In this document: positions 11,509 through 22,602 of the stretch, in pieces
Layout of the letters: every line of letters begins with the position of its first letter
How positions within the stretch are numbered: the stretch's first letter is position 1
Origin: Haemaphysalis longicornis
Lineage: Eukaryota; Arthropoda; Arachnida; Ixodida; Ixodidae
Assembly (NCBI GenBank): GCA_013339765.2
Contig: CM023449.1
Span: 223,271,992 to 223,335,991, forward strand
Length of the DNA stretch: 64,000 nt
Direction: 5' to 3'
Position numbers and translations under genes: made by a program
Notes under the pieces: model-generated
Told to the model about the DNA's origin: nothing
Database searches by the model: none
What the model saw: the letters and a program-made list of their open reading frames with translations, nothing else

Positions 11509-12615
11509 CACTCATGGATGTTCACCAACTGGCTCGTCTCTCCATATTGCTTCAAAAAAGTTCTGTAGCACTTCCCTCTTGCCGCAGGTATCGCACTGTG
11601 AACTTCTCCAAACGATCAAAAATGACGTCGTGGTCGCCACAGGCATATGCCTAACCTTAACAGAAACTTTGCTGGCTTGATATTGGCTGTTTAAAATGGT
11701 TCGCTCAGCCATTTTTTCTTTCGATACAATAAGATGGGACAAAGGGATGTGTCAGCTTTTGTAGGTCGCCCTCATTTGTATGCAGATCAAAACATAACAA
11801 TATAGCAAATACACATAACGATAAATTAAATAAAAGGCACTCTGGCTTTGCCATTTCTATAAAACCCAGGATCTAAAAAACTGTACAAGTAAAAACAATT
11901 CATATGTGGATTCCCAAATTAGGTCTGAGAAAATTGGGAAAGTTCGCGTCAACCTTTGTTAAGTAACTGCGAAATCAGCAGAGTCGGCACAGGCACTTCG
12001 GTAAAAACGTTTGGCAGGTGGGATATCAACCCACTTCGGTAACGTTCGTGCAGGCGCAAGAAAAGGAAAACAATTTTATCTGATCGCAGAGAATAACAAG
12101 TAGTCTAGTTTATTTTCGCTTCGGTCAGCAGTGCTAGTGTTCAGCAGTTTTCTGCCTCATGGCGGCCCGGCCTGTAAGAGGTCACTATGTACGTCTTGCT
12201 GCCTTGCCTCTGTGGAACAGCATTGCTGGGATTGCTGTGGGGCACCTCTCAAAGGCAAAAAGTGAGTTTTGCGGCGAAAGCTCCCTTAGAGACTTTTGAG
12301 CAAGTGCGTCACCTGGTTGCTGTGCATCCGCAGTTACACGTGTCCTCCGTCGGTAACCAGTGACAAAATGGGTTGGTCTTTGATGCCCAGCTTTCCCCGA
12401 CACGGGCGAAGAGAGTGCGTAAGACCCCCGAATATGCGAGTGGTGGATGCAAAGTCAACCTCGGCATTGTAGACTTCCGCCAGCTCTTCGTCATCGACTC
12501 GAGACAGCGGTGGCGGGATCTGCAAGTCGTCTCGGGAAAGATTGGCACACCCGTAGCCATGTCTCCAATTATCCATTATGGCTTCTATGGAATGTGGCGG
12601 CCGTGGGGACCTCTC
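11509..12615. other. unassigned sequence
   Basis: No gene assigned. Overlapping minus-strand ORFs at 12309-12576 (83 and 80 codons) have no recognised domain and stop just upstream of the LINE fragment. Confidence 0.4.
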
Positions 12616-12619
12616 CCTC

Positions 12620-13850
12620 CCTCCCGTACCTAAATCCGAACCGTGCAGAACTTGACAAAGTAAACCGCCTGGTGCGCAAAGTATGCCGAGTCACCCTGCA
12701 GGTACCTCACAGCACTCTCACTGCTAAACTAGAACAACTCGGTATCCACAATACCACTGAGGAACGTATTGCGGCCCATCTAATGAATCAATACTCCCTT
12801 CTGGCATCATCCCCTGCGGAACAAACAATTATCCGCCGATTATACATCCGCATCCCCATCTTCACAAATTCTGGCCGTCCGATTCCCCTATACCATTCGA
12901 GACAATATCCTAACCCAGCCGCTACCTCGTAACATGCTACCCACAAACCACGTCGCTCGTAGGGAACAACGCGCACGTTACGTGGCAGAAAAATTCCCCA
13001 TCAAACCGACAACACAATATGCGGATGCCGCTAGCTACCGAAACCAAACAGCCTATGCTTTGGCGGTCATCAACAGTCCTAACTCTCCACCACTCATATC
13101 TCTCACCATCCGCACCCACTTACCTACTGAGGCAGAAGAGGCGGCAATAGCGCTAGCCCTTTCTGAGAGCCCTACCCCAAAAGTCATCTTGTCCGATTCT
13201 CAATCTGCCGTACGAAACTTTTCCCAAGGGCACATATCAGCCAAAGCTCTCAAGCGCAATCTCCCCAAAACACCCGTGGAGGTCGTGCGGACCTTCACGG
13301 GTGTTATAATCAGTGGGTGTTATAACACCGGCTTAAGGGGTAATGAGGCGGCCCACACAGAAGCTCGAGATCTTACTACCCGAGCAGGCCCTTCTGTTAC
13401 CCCTAACCACGGAGCGCAATCCACTCGAGATAGCCTTATTACGTACGCAAATATATCACCGCGCCCTACCGCCTCCTCCGCCAGAAATACCCCCAGCCCA
13501 CTCATCACTTTCTACAAGGGAAGAACGCTTGTGGCGGCTCCTTCAAACTCAAACTAATACACTTCCGTGCCACGCACACCTTAATCGCATATACCCCGAT
13601 CAGTACCCATCACCCCTACGCCCCCCACTGGGGAGATGTCGACACCATCTGCCACGCTATGTGGGCCTGCCCTCGAAATCCCGTACCCCTCATCCCATCT
13701 ATTGGTCCATGGGAGGCGGCATTGGGCGGCTGTGACCCCGGAGTCCAGAAAGCCTTGGTGGAACGTGCTGCAGAAGTCACCGCTGGGCTCCGCCCAGTGG
13801 TCACTACCCGCCCCTAAGCTGCATACTGCAATAAAGTTTATTCCTCCTCC
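12620..13850 (+). pseudogene. 5'-truncated LINE: RT end, RNase H and tail, frameshifted
   Basis: Three plus-strand frames carry successive pieces of one LINE protein. The C-terminal RT part (about 12636-12932) has 'LNPNRAELDKVNRLVRKV' and 'KLEQLGIHNTTEERIAAHLM'. A second frame from 12934 has RNase H: 'PTEAEEAAIALALSESPTP', then 'VILSDSQSAVRNFSQG' (aspartate region) and 'GLRGNEAAHTEARDL' (the usual GNE motif with H). A third frame (13343-13735) holds the tail with 'RLLQTQTNTLPCHAHLNRIY'. The 3' end has ATAAAGTTTATTCC at 13830-13844. Frameshifts, a lost cysteine motif and a short internal duplication of GGGTGTTATAA near 13300-13322 show it is dead. It belongs to the RNase H-bearing LINEs common in arthropods. 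Endonuclease and catalytic RT are absent. Confidence 0.85.
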
Positions 13851-14135
13851 CAAGCACGATTTCTTTTCATCTTTAGCATTGGCTCTGGAGTTTTTTTCTC
13901 TTACATGCGTCGTAGCGCTTGGCGACGGCGCTGGAGTTTTTTTTTTCTTATGCTAAAGCTACTGCGCGTAACGGGAATGCTCGGCGCTCGCCGCGAGGCA
14001 TGCACTCACGAGCACACCGCATTTTCTTGGTATTTTTTCCTGCAACAGTGAATTCACAGCTTATACAACAGCTCCGCTGTTAAAAGATACGGAGTAATAA
14101 TACTCCGGGGACTCCAAACAAACACACCTTTCCTT
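13851..14135. other. unassigned sequence
   Basis: Contains two direct copies of TCTGGAGTTTTTTTCT / GCTGGAGTTTTTTTTT-like words at about 13885 and 13931. Otherwise nothing recognised. Confidence 0.4.
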
Positions 14136-14139
14136 CCCC

Positions 14140-14450
14140 AACTTGGCTACATTGGATGTACTCCACCCAATATCCTGCCACATGTAAATTCTGCCCTAAC
14201 CCATGTAACCTCTTTCATGGGATGTCGAGGTGCGCATATAACTCCGGCCTCCCACGTTTATGCCCTACTCTTTCCTTTCCTGGGCTGTGGGAGAACCTGA
14301 CGACCAGCGCCGGAGTTCACGCCCAGCTACTACTGGTGTCCAGGGCTCAGACAACACGGTCGTCCCGTGGTCTCCTTTAATTGGTGAGGGACCACTCCCA
14401 CACCAGCCGGCTCAAAATAAAGTTGGTCAGCAACAACAACAAGCAACATC
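14140..14450 (+). pseudogene. LINE 3' end, second decayed copy
   Basis: The plus-strand frame from about 14156 reads 'STQYPATCKFCPNPCNLFHG' and later 'WENLTTSAGVHAQLLLVSRA' and 'SRGLL' before a stop. This matches the layout of the cysteine-containing end of tick-type LINE proteins (YP..CP..C..C, a tryptophan-rich helix, a terminal Q/R helix). The 3' end has AAAATAAAGTTGG at 14415-14427 and a CAACAACAACAAGCAAC tail. Only the last third of the post-RNase H region remains, and one part is out of frame. It abuts copy B of the TIR repeat. Confidence 0.6.
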
Positions 14451-14530
14451 GAATAATCAGCCAAGCAACTCCAACGAAAGTACGTCAAGCTGCGGGTACC
14501 GGTTTACGATGAAAGAACTCGGAGAAAAAC

Positions 14531-14990
14531 TGCCACCTCCCCTCGCGGGAACCCCTGTGTAGATGCGACGCATGGGGGTTCACGTTGCAGCGTTGGACAG
14601 CGGAGGAACGGCGCTGGAACGATGGAGCAGAGCGGCGCAGGCACCGCGTTTTATAGCGCGCATAACGGTGAGGGGACGCGCCGGCGCCAGTGCGTCTGCC
14701 GCGGCTATGACGCAACACAATCCAACACAATCCACTTTAATCCAATCCAATCCAATCCAAATCCAAGCCAAGCCAATCCAATCCAATCCAAGCCAATTCA
14801 ATCCAATCCAATCCGATCCAATGCCCCTCGCGAGAGAGTGTTCGCTATCGGAGAGGAGAGGGGGTGAGCGGCGGAGAGCGCAGATCACGCGGCGAGGAGA
14901 ATTGGGGAGGGGCGGACGCCGACAACAACGCTGACGGCGCCGGATGCAGGGACAAGGCGAGTGAATGAGATGCAGTCGCATTTAAAAACG
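14531..14990 (+). mobile_element. TIR repeat with pentanucleotide core, copy B
   Basis: It starts with CCACCTCCCC...CGGGAACCCC, then TAGATGCGACGCAT at 14560. It ends with GTGAATGAGATGCAGTCGCATTTA at 14984, so the ends hold inverted TAGATGCGAC/GTCGCATTTA. The core reads as the reverse complement of copy A: ATAAAACGCGG (on the minus strand near 14650), the conserved CGGCGCCAGTGCGTCTGCCG block, the ATCCA tract (14715-14820), then GCGAGAGAGTGTTCGCTATC. The last 45 bp (GACAAGGCGAGTGAATGAG) are shared with copy C. Confidence 0.75.
14710..14820. repeat. ATCCA/AGCCA pentanucleotide tract
   Basis: Imperfect ATCCA and AGCCA units, the complement of the 9537-9630 tract. Confidence 0.9.
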
Positions 14991-15149
14991 TTAGGCCTAC
15001 ATCCGGCGCCTACAGGACACGACCTGCGGCCACCGTTACCGCTTTAGTGCCATGGCCTTCACTTGCTGGCGTGAGTGGCGGGCACACTGGAAACCGGCAA
15101 TGCTAGGCTAGGGACGCTTTGTCCTCCAATGTCATATTCCGGCCGCCCT

Positions 15150-16000
15150 GCTACACCAACCAGGCTCCCCAATCGAAGCTACGGAAAATTGTGCTACCCA
15201 GAATCGTCACTGACGGACATTGCGCTTCTCGAAGGTCGTTGATAAAAAGCGAAGCAGTGCCTGCAACTTAGTTCAAAATGAGTCCACCTGTTGCCTTGAT
15301 TGAGCCGTGAAGGTCATGTTGCCTACTAACGGACGAAACTGGAAGTAGAGGATCACATGCCTTAGCTCTATTGGGAGGAATGGCATTATAATGTCCGGAA
15401 GCAGAGAGTGTACCAGGACACGGAAATTCCGGAATGGCTGCACTAACACGAAAAGGTCTTCATCCTACAGGGCACACAAACTTGCTGCTTTTGACGGATT
15501 GCTTGATTACACTTTTTTATTGCTAGGCCCCGCCATTTTCAGGTCATCCGGCAGTGAAACCTGCAATTAGACACCCAGAAACACCAGCATGTATACGTTA
15601 CTACCCAGCATTCGCCGCTGACGGATAATGCACTTTGCTAAAGCACCCACTCAATTGCAAGACGGTGCCAGCAACTTATCCCAAGATGAGCCCGCTAATT
15701 GTTTGGTTGCTTCTTTCCATTCTGACGTTGCGTCCTGCGAGCAGCAACAAAACACCCAAAAACTTCAGAAAGTAGTGCAACCCAGAATTCATCGCTGGCG
15801 CAGAATTTACTGTTCGAATGCCCGCAATACATAGTGCGACCTTCTTCGCTCAAAATGAGCTCACTAATGGGTTGATTGTGTCATTTTCATTACCGGGCTC
15901 CCGATTTTCCTGTTGTGTTTCACATTTCCGGAACATACACTCGAACGAATCTCGGCAGGAAGCGCTCCCTAATCCCATTACGGCTGATACAAGCGAAGAA
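15150..16000. repeat. degenerate tandem repeat, about 180-220-bp unit
   Basis: The same word order recurs about four times. It runs CTACCCAGAATCGTCACTGACGG (15194) / CTACCCAGCATTCGCCGCTGACGG (15601) / CAACCCAGAATTCATCGCTGG (15779), each followed about 70 bp later by CAAAATGAGTCCAC (15276) / CAAGATGAGCCCGC (15682) / CAAAATGAGCTCAC (15851). Then comes TTGATTG-like and GGGCTCCCGATTTTCC/AGGCCCCGCCATTTTC (15529, 15897). An eroded unit lies between 15400 and 15560. No ORF spans the array, so it looks like an old satellite-type tandem and not a protein repeat. Confidence 0.6.
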
Positions 16001-18750
16001 CAGTCCCCTAGCTAGTACATAATGCAAGTTTGTTTCCGCTCAACCACGTGACCTGCTTTCCGGAACGATGAGCTACTACGTACTGCGGTAGCCATGCGCT
16101 TGTAGATTAACTTGCCCCGTTTCCGGCCGGCGCTTCCCCCGTCAAAGTAGTTAACCCTAACTTCACCTCTGCTACTTTTGAACTCGCCTCCAACCATTCC
16201 TTTTGTCGATTCTCCTTCTATTACTGTTTCTTATTGCGTTAGCATTCTTTTCCCGGGCACCCCTCAGAACCAACTACAAAACACCCTGCATCTTCAAGGC
16301 TCGATTGACGAAGTTAGCACATTTAATTGTTTGCATACAGGTGCAGCTCATCGCAGTTCTTTTCGGCTTATTGCAGTTCTTCCAATAGTGATTGCTGTGG
16401 AGTTATTAAGGGGTATGAAGAATGTTTTCGCACAGCTAATATTGGTGGTGAAAGCTTTCTTTGTGCGCAGTTTCAAATTTAGCGCGTTGCACAACCAGGC
16501 TCCAGAGCCATGGAAATTATTCCATTGAAGTGTATGGGGAGTAGAATTGGACAACAAATTGCACAAAAAGATATTCAGAGTCCTGGAAAATATTTTAGAG
16601 TGCTGATGTCCCAGTCACCTACTAGCACATGTATAATTTCGCTTTATTGCAATGGTTTCACTAGGTTCCTCAGAAGTCGGAATTTAGAGCGAAAATGTGT
16701 ATGTGGAGATAATTGGCCAGAAAAATGTTAACTAAAATATTTATGGTTACAATATAGCAGACGTTCCTCGCAATTTCTGTTCTGTTCTGTTTCACTGAAT
16801 TAGGATCGCTGCTGTCTAATCCCAAAAGCTCCATTTCGCTGTGATCTTCAGATAGTTTCTCTCGCTCACCCTGAACTAATTTGTTCACCGGTCTTGTCAA
16901 GATAGTCGTTTCCTTTTATATGCCCAATGTACGAAGACGGGAAGTTTTACTTAGTTATTGCTAAGAGGATCAGCTTGGAAACACAGCAACTTCAAGCCCC
17001 AAACAAGTATAATTGCTACCGCGCCACGCTTAAATGCGAGTGGGTGCCGTGCGGAGAACAGGACGGCTCTTAGGCGCCGGTAAGTTGTGTTCTTCCCTGG
17101 TGCCAACGGTGAAGCGCACGTGTACTAGGTCACCTGCTGCCGTGTTTCAAGTGTCCTTCTGATTAGACAGGAAGATGGCGTGCCACCGTTTCGCCTATGC
17201 TGCCCGGTTCGCACCCGGGGTAGTTGCTACCGAGACCTTTCCACAGCTTGTTGAGGCTGCTAGTCGACCACACGACCGGAGAGGCAGCAACCAACACATG
17301 TTCTGCGCTACGCGATAACTAACCCAAGAATATCCCTTATTACACTTTGACAACCATTGCCTTTTATGCCTCCAAGATCAAAGTTTTCTTAATTAATGAA
17401 TTACAGGACTCCCCCCCGCCCCCTTCCCTGCTCCCCCAGAAACCATGTGTGAAAAAGTCTCTCCTGACCTGCCCTTGCAAGGGAACATCAGGAGAGGCTT
17501 GGTTCGGGCAAATGCCGATTTCCCTGCCATCTGTCGACAGGAAGTTGAGTTAGGAGATAGCCACTCCGAATTGAGGAAGCAAGCTCTGTTAATGGGTAGC
17601 TTATCTTTTGCGAATTGCGAAGTGTAATTTCGAATTGCAATTTGGTTTTATGTGTTTGTGGCTCCTAAATGCCCGTTTTGTGTTGCTTCGCCGGGCTCGT
17701 GTGTCAATCGAGCGCTATCCAACCTGGTGGACAGTGTTTTTCGCTCGCTCGTCCTTCGCATTGCCGCTGAAGTGTACCAGAAAATTTGATCCACTTTGTC
17801 ACCGGTACAGCTTTGCATCCCCACAGTAAAGTGGACAACAGGGATTCTGCCGAAGACGAGATTGTCCGTGCAGCGGAAATGATGACTGGAATAATGCAGC
17901 TATGCTGAGACAGAAGGAAGTACAGAGCATAAAAAAATCGACTAACGGCTGCTCCGTGTGAACAGTGCATGATTATCGCCGCAGCTTTGCATTCAGCAAG
18001 AATTGAAAGACGCGAGTGGGTTCACCCAGCAGCGAAAGGGGGTCGTCCACGCCTTCAGAAGATAATTTTTTTTTTGCGGCGCTTCAACGCGGAAAAGTGC
18101 AGAGGTGTTCTCGAAGGGATGAACACGAGGTTGGGGGCTGGTGCGCCCACTGAAAAAAAGAATTTTCTATCTCGTCCTAAACGAAGTTGACAAAAGCGCC
18201 AAAGCTAAAAGTGCGTCCAATCGATTGTCAAACCTTTAAAGACCCGAATAGCAAACGAATAACGAACCCATGCAACAATTTTTCCCGCACTAAGTAAACG
18301 CATCTTTACATGAACGATCTAAATGTATACTAATACGTGGTTTATGAGATAAAGGCATACTATATTGTACTCCGTCTTCATAATCGGTGCTTGTGTTGTC
18401 TTATCAAGAACCCTTCCTTTTTCTCGATTTTCAAATAACCGTTTTTACTCAATGGAAGCCCGGGTTCATGCACGAGCTGTGTGTCCAGATATCTTACAAG
18501 AGCTTTGCGGTCGACCAACCGGTCTATGGGGGAATAAATACACTTTTTGACAGAACACCATCTGTCCCACTAAAGGAAAGCTTTCGCTTTAAAAGCAGGC
18601 GACAATTTGTCTGTCTAAACTGTATTCCTTTGGAGAGGACCACAGATCAATCCCCAATCATAATCGCGGTCGGGGGATGTTCGGTCAATCGCACTTTCCG
18701 GGAGTTTTGTGAAGTGGTGGTACAAACGATGAGGGAATAGTAGAATAGTA
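16001..18750. other. unassigned sequence
   Basis: Read on both strands without recognising a gene, SINE head or inverted repeat. Homopolymer: T-tract at 18067-18075. Confidence 0.4.
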
Positions 18751-21620
18751 TACCAAACGCTCGGGGAATTCGAAATCACGCTAGGGAATTTGCAAGTCTG
18801 ATACTTACACAATGCCGTTGGCAGCTAGGGCGGATGCCGCTTCCCTGTGTCGGCGCCGAGTGAACAAACATTTCAGTGACTACACAAACTGCAGGTAACA
18901 CGGTACGCAATTTAAGCGGTGCACCCTGCTTTCGCAGTACGGCACTCCGATTACTCAAAATCTTCGCAGTCGAAGCCGAGGTTTATGTCAACCCTCCACA
19001 GCGTGCGGCATCCCGGTATAGCTATCGCAATTTCAGCACCATTGCTCTCTCTTTCGAACAAACCTATAAGCCTGCACGCAGTGACGAGACGACGGGCAGT
19101 CAACTTATACCTTGGAAGCACACGATCACACACGCTCGCGCAGGCGTAGCCTACCGAGCGAAATCGGAGCAGAATACGGCTCAGGAGACACAGACTTCCC
19201 CGGCGGTCCGCATAGCAACCGCCGCGAACAACCGTGTGTTTAACTGGAACCCAAAACCTCTGCCCCCACGCCTGAGCAGGTAGTATTCCTGGATGAGTGC
19301 ACCTATGTAAAGAACTACGTAAGCATAAAGACGCAGCGTTCCCGTAGATTTAGTTCACCAAGATGATTGCGTTACAACGTGTAGAAACTTCTTTTGTAAC
19401 CTTGTCTGACCTAGGCGTATGTTTCGCAATACGTTTCGCAATAACGAAAAAAAAAACGAGTCCGGGTAGATAATTCATTTGAACACGCGGAAGAAGAGCT
19501 AACGATGACGAACGATACTGGTACAGTGATGTGATTTTGCTTCCCTGGGTCTATTTTGTAAATGTACATACGTGGCTTGCCTCGTTATAGTTAAGGGCTG
19601 TTGCGAAACACGGATTTACGACGAACCGCAAGCCCGTATACGTGGAAGCCTGAAGTTTTTAGAAGCATGTTAACGCAATGGGCATTGCGTTCTCGAGGAT
19701 ATTTACCTAGAGTGCTTTTCTTGCCATAGCAAAATGGTTTACTTGTTTGGATAAGTATGGTTGGGTCTCAGGACCATTTCAAAGAAATAATTTAGTTTAA
19801 ATTGCACGATCCACTATATAAACCTAAAGTATCAGCGCTTTTTGCTTAAAAAGACGGCTTAGAATGTGTGCGAGGCCCTAGTAGAGTTTGGAAAGAGCGC
19901 TTATTGGGAAGATAGACCATCTGTTGGTAAGGCATATATATGCATAACGCAGAGGGTGCAAAAGACATGAAGAGTAACTACAGAGTTGCTCAGAGCAAGA
20001 ATAATTCACGACGGGTGTCAAGAAGGCCGCCTGTAAAGAAATTACTTGCGGTCAAGACATATGGCCCATCCTAGCCGTTCTGTCTGCACACTCCTCAGGT
20101 AAAATTGCAAAGAACATTCTTTAAAATTCGAAAAAAATGATGATGAGAGACGAATGAAAGGTAATTGGTACAGCGCTTTCTAAACAGTTCTTCCAGGCTT
20201 CACAACTGCGTTGGCGTGAGTTTTGCCGCACTCGTTGTTGATGTATGTGTGTTGAGTCCTCTTTATGTGTTTTTATGCCCTACACTGACATGCTAATTGA
20301 ACAAGCCGCAAGTGAACTCAAAATGACAGCGCCGAAAGGCGTTGGGGATACAGTAAGCTGCGGGAGCCTGGTATAAAAGTGCAAATGGGGTACTTCTTAG
20401 GTTGTGCGAAGTCAGGTTTCTTCAAAACGGAAATGGTGAAAGGAGAGCTAAGAGGGGCACCTGAAGTCCACTGGGCACGTACTATGACCTTTCATGAGTT
20501 CCTCCACACTTCTTCCTCATAGAATACGAATAATGTCACCTCGAAAGCTGACCACGGCGTCTTCGGCGGAAAGCGTCCGTCTACACTTCACCGCCCTTGT
20601 TTCATAAGCGCCATTGAATTACGTATGGAAGGTCCTAAAAAGCAAGGAGGGGGTGGGGGCTAGGCGACGCGACCGGTGATAAGAATTCGAAGCGATATTT
20701 TAGTAGTCAAAAAGAAACTGCTCAGCTGAGCCGTGGTTCCAGCACATTCCTTTCCACCATAACTTAACAGACTGCTAAACAAAAAATCTGCCAATCAGAA
20801 CCAAAGATTTCCGTAGGGCTTGAGTTGCTTTAAAATCTAAAATGTGTAACACACACTAGTCGTACAGGTGTACCTGACATGTTAACTAAAGCTGAATTTT
20901 GTCTTGTAATTTTGGGAATTGTTATGAGACACCTTACATTACGTGCAAGAGGGCGTGTATCACGTGCTGTGCCATGTTTCAGCCATCATCAAAAAAGGAA
21001 GAAGAAGAGGAGCTGCGCCAGTTGCCCGCGAGCCGCTTCGTTTCTTGGCCATCTAGATGCTCCTTATCCATCCGGCATCCCCTGTATAACCTGCAAATAC
21101 GTACTGTAAATATACCGCCTAATACTGCCCTACCTCGTATCAATACTACCGTTCGTCAGGCACTGAGAGATATGAATAAGCTTTAAGAATGCAGGGGGCG
21201 AGTTTGGCTTCCTACTCCGCATGCATATGGGAATGATGCACGGTGAATATTTGCGAATACTCGTAATCACACAAAAACTCGCACAAGCACTAACAGCCCC
21301 AAGAACAGAAAAAAACCTGACAGGTGCAGGAGCGCCCGCAAAACACAGGCACGGGAGTATGCCTGAATGCAACTCTCAGGCGGTTTTGTCCACGCCGCAG
21401 TGACGAAGAAGAAACACCAAGACGCACATTGTCCGAGTACCTTTGGCTGCCGAGTACCATGGCCGGATCGCACTGCCGAGTTCCAAGCGCGCATCAGCAC
21501 GTAGTTCACAAGTAATCTTCCGCTTAAGCCGTGATGCATTGAAACATATACACAGTATAAATTTGACCTCGCCACGACCACTGCAAATCTGACACGCAGG
21601 GATGGAGTTCCAGAGCGTCT
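18751..21620. other. unassigned sequence
   Basis: No recognised gene. The 135-codon ORF at 18876-19283 (+) has no domain. Several shorter ORFs overlap on both strands. 19.3-20.9 kb has almost no open frames. Confidence 0.4.
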
Positions 21621-21688
21621 TGGGCAGATATTTGTTGGTAAAAGCCACATTGAGGCGCATATGACTGTTTCCTCGCACTCGCCTATAC
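21621..21688. repeat. 68-bp direct repeat flanking a LINE, left copy
   Basis: Begins TGGGCAGATATTTGTTGG and ends CGCCTATAC. It matches 22535-22602 at 64 of 68 positions by my alignment. The two copies bracket the truncated LINE exactly, as a target-site duplication would. Confidence 0.8.
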
Positions 21689-22534
21689 AAGGACCTAAAA
21701 GAAAATCTATGATATGTGTAGTCGTGGACAATACGGGATCTATTGTGACAGCCTGCACGGTTATGACGAAATACCAGCAGATCGGAGAGGGGGTGGCAAT
21801 AGCCCACGCCATGGCCACTGGAAAGGCAAAGAGAATAATTAGCGATTAAAAAACAGCAATCCTAAACTTCTCACGAGGCTACGTCTTGACAACAGCATAC
21901 AGTATTATTAAAGACATAAAACGAAACCCCGAAGCCAAAACCGCATTAATATGGACTCCAGCGCACTCCAGAATGCCTGGCAATGAAGTCGCACATGAGA
22001 CTGCTCGAGATCTAGTCTAACGAGCCCCCCAACTCCCTGCGGACACACTGCCAGATGAAACAGCGGATGACAGACACCCACTCACAACATATAGATAAAT
22101 CTTGTACCACTATAGGTGCAGCAGGAAAAAGTACCCAGAGGCACACGGCAATCTGAATAGATCCCAGGCCATCGCTTGGCGACAAATACAGACAGGAACT
22201 TTCCCTAACCCACTTCTGTATAGCTACTACTACCCCGGGACAGTCAGCGATCTTTGCAAGACATGCGGCCAAAGGGCAGACCTCAAACACATAATATGGG
22301 CATGCAGACAAAAGCAAAAAGATACACAAAGAATAAACATCTTTAATGAGGAGCAATGGGAGACGGCGCTGCTCAGCTCCTAAGAACTATTGCAGCAACT
22401 ACTGATCCGAGAAGCTGAAGAAGCCGCCAGGGGTCGAGGACTTCTGGCCGACGACTGAAAAGAAGGGCAGGGAAATCCCACTCCTTCCCCTTATGGCTTT
22501 CTGGGAAAAAATAAAGTTGTTTCTCTCTTCTCTC
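21689..22534 (+). pseudogene. 5'-truncated LINE: RNase H and tail, with stops
   Basis: A plus-strand frame holds an RNase H domain beginning at the insertion edge: 'MICVVVDNTGSIVTACTV', 'GEGVAIAHAMATGKAKRIISD' followed at once by a stop, then 'TAILNFSRGY', 'TALIWTPAHSRMPGNEVAHE' and 'ARDLV' plus another stop. The tail follows (22102-22383) with 'CSRKKYPEAHGNLNRSQAI', 'WRQIQTGTFPNPLLYSYYYP', 'LCKTCGQRADLKHIIWAC' and 'EEQWETALLSS'. The cysteine/histidine motif CxxC...H...C is intact. The 3' end is AATAAAGTTGTTTCTCTCTT at 22510-22529. At least three in-frame stops make it dead. Domain order is that of arthropod RNase H LINEs. RT and endonuclease were lost to 5' truncation at 21689. Confidence 0.88.
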
Positions 22535-22602
22535 TGGGCAGATATTTGTTGGTAGAAGCCACATGGAGGCGCATATGACTGCTTCCTCGCACTTGCCTAT
22601 AC
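22535..22602. repeat. 68-bp direct repeat flanking a LINE, right copy
   Basis: Right partner of 21621-21688, with four mismatches in 68 bases. Confidence 0.8.

Noticed and set aside
14563..14981. 123- and 133-codon ORFs
   Set aside because: Same repeat as above, copy B.
21267..21818. 183-codon minus-strand ORF
   Set aside because: It crosses the LINE edge and its 68-bp flank, and has no domain; overlaps a 143-codon frame on the same strand.
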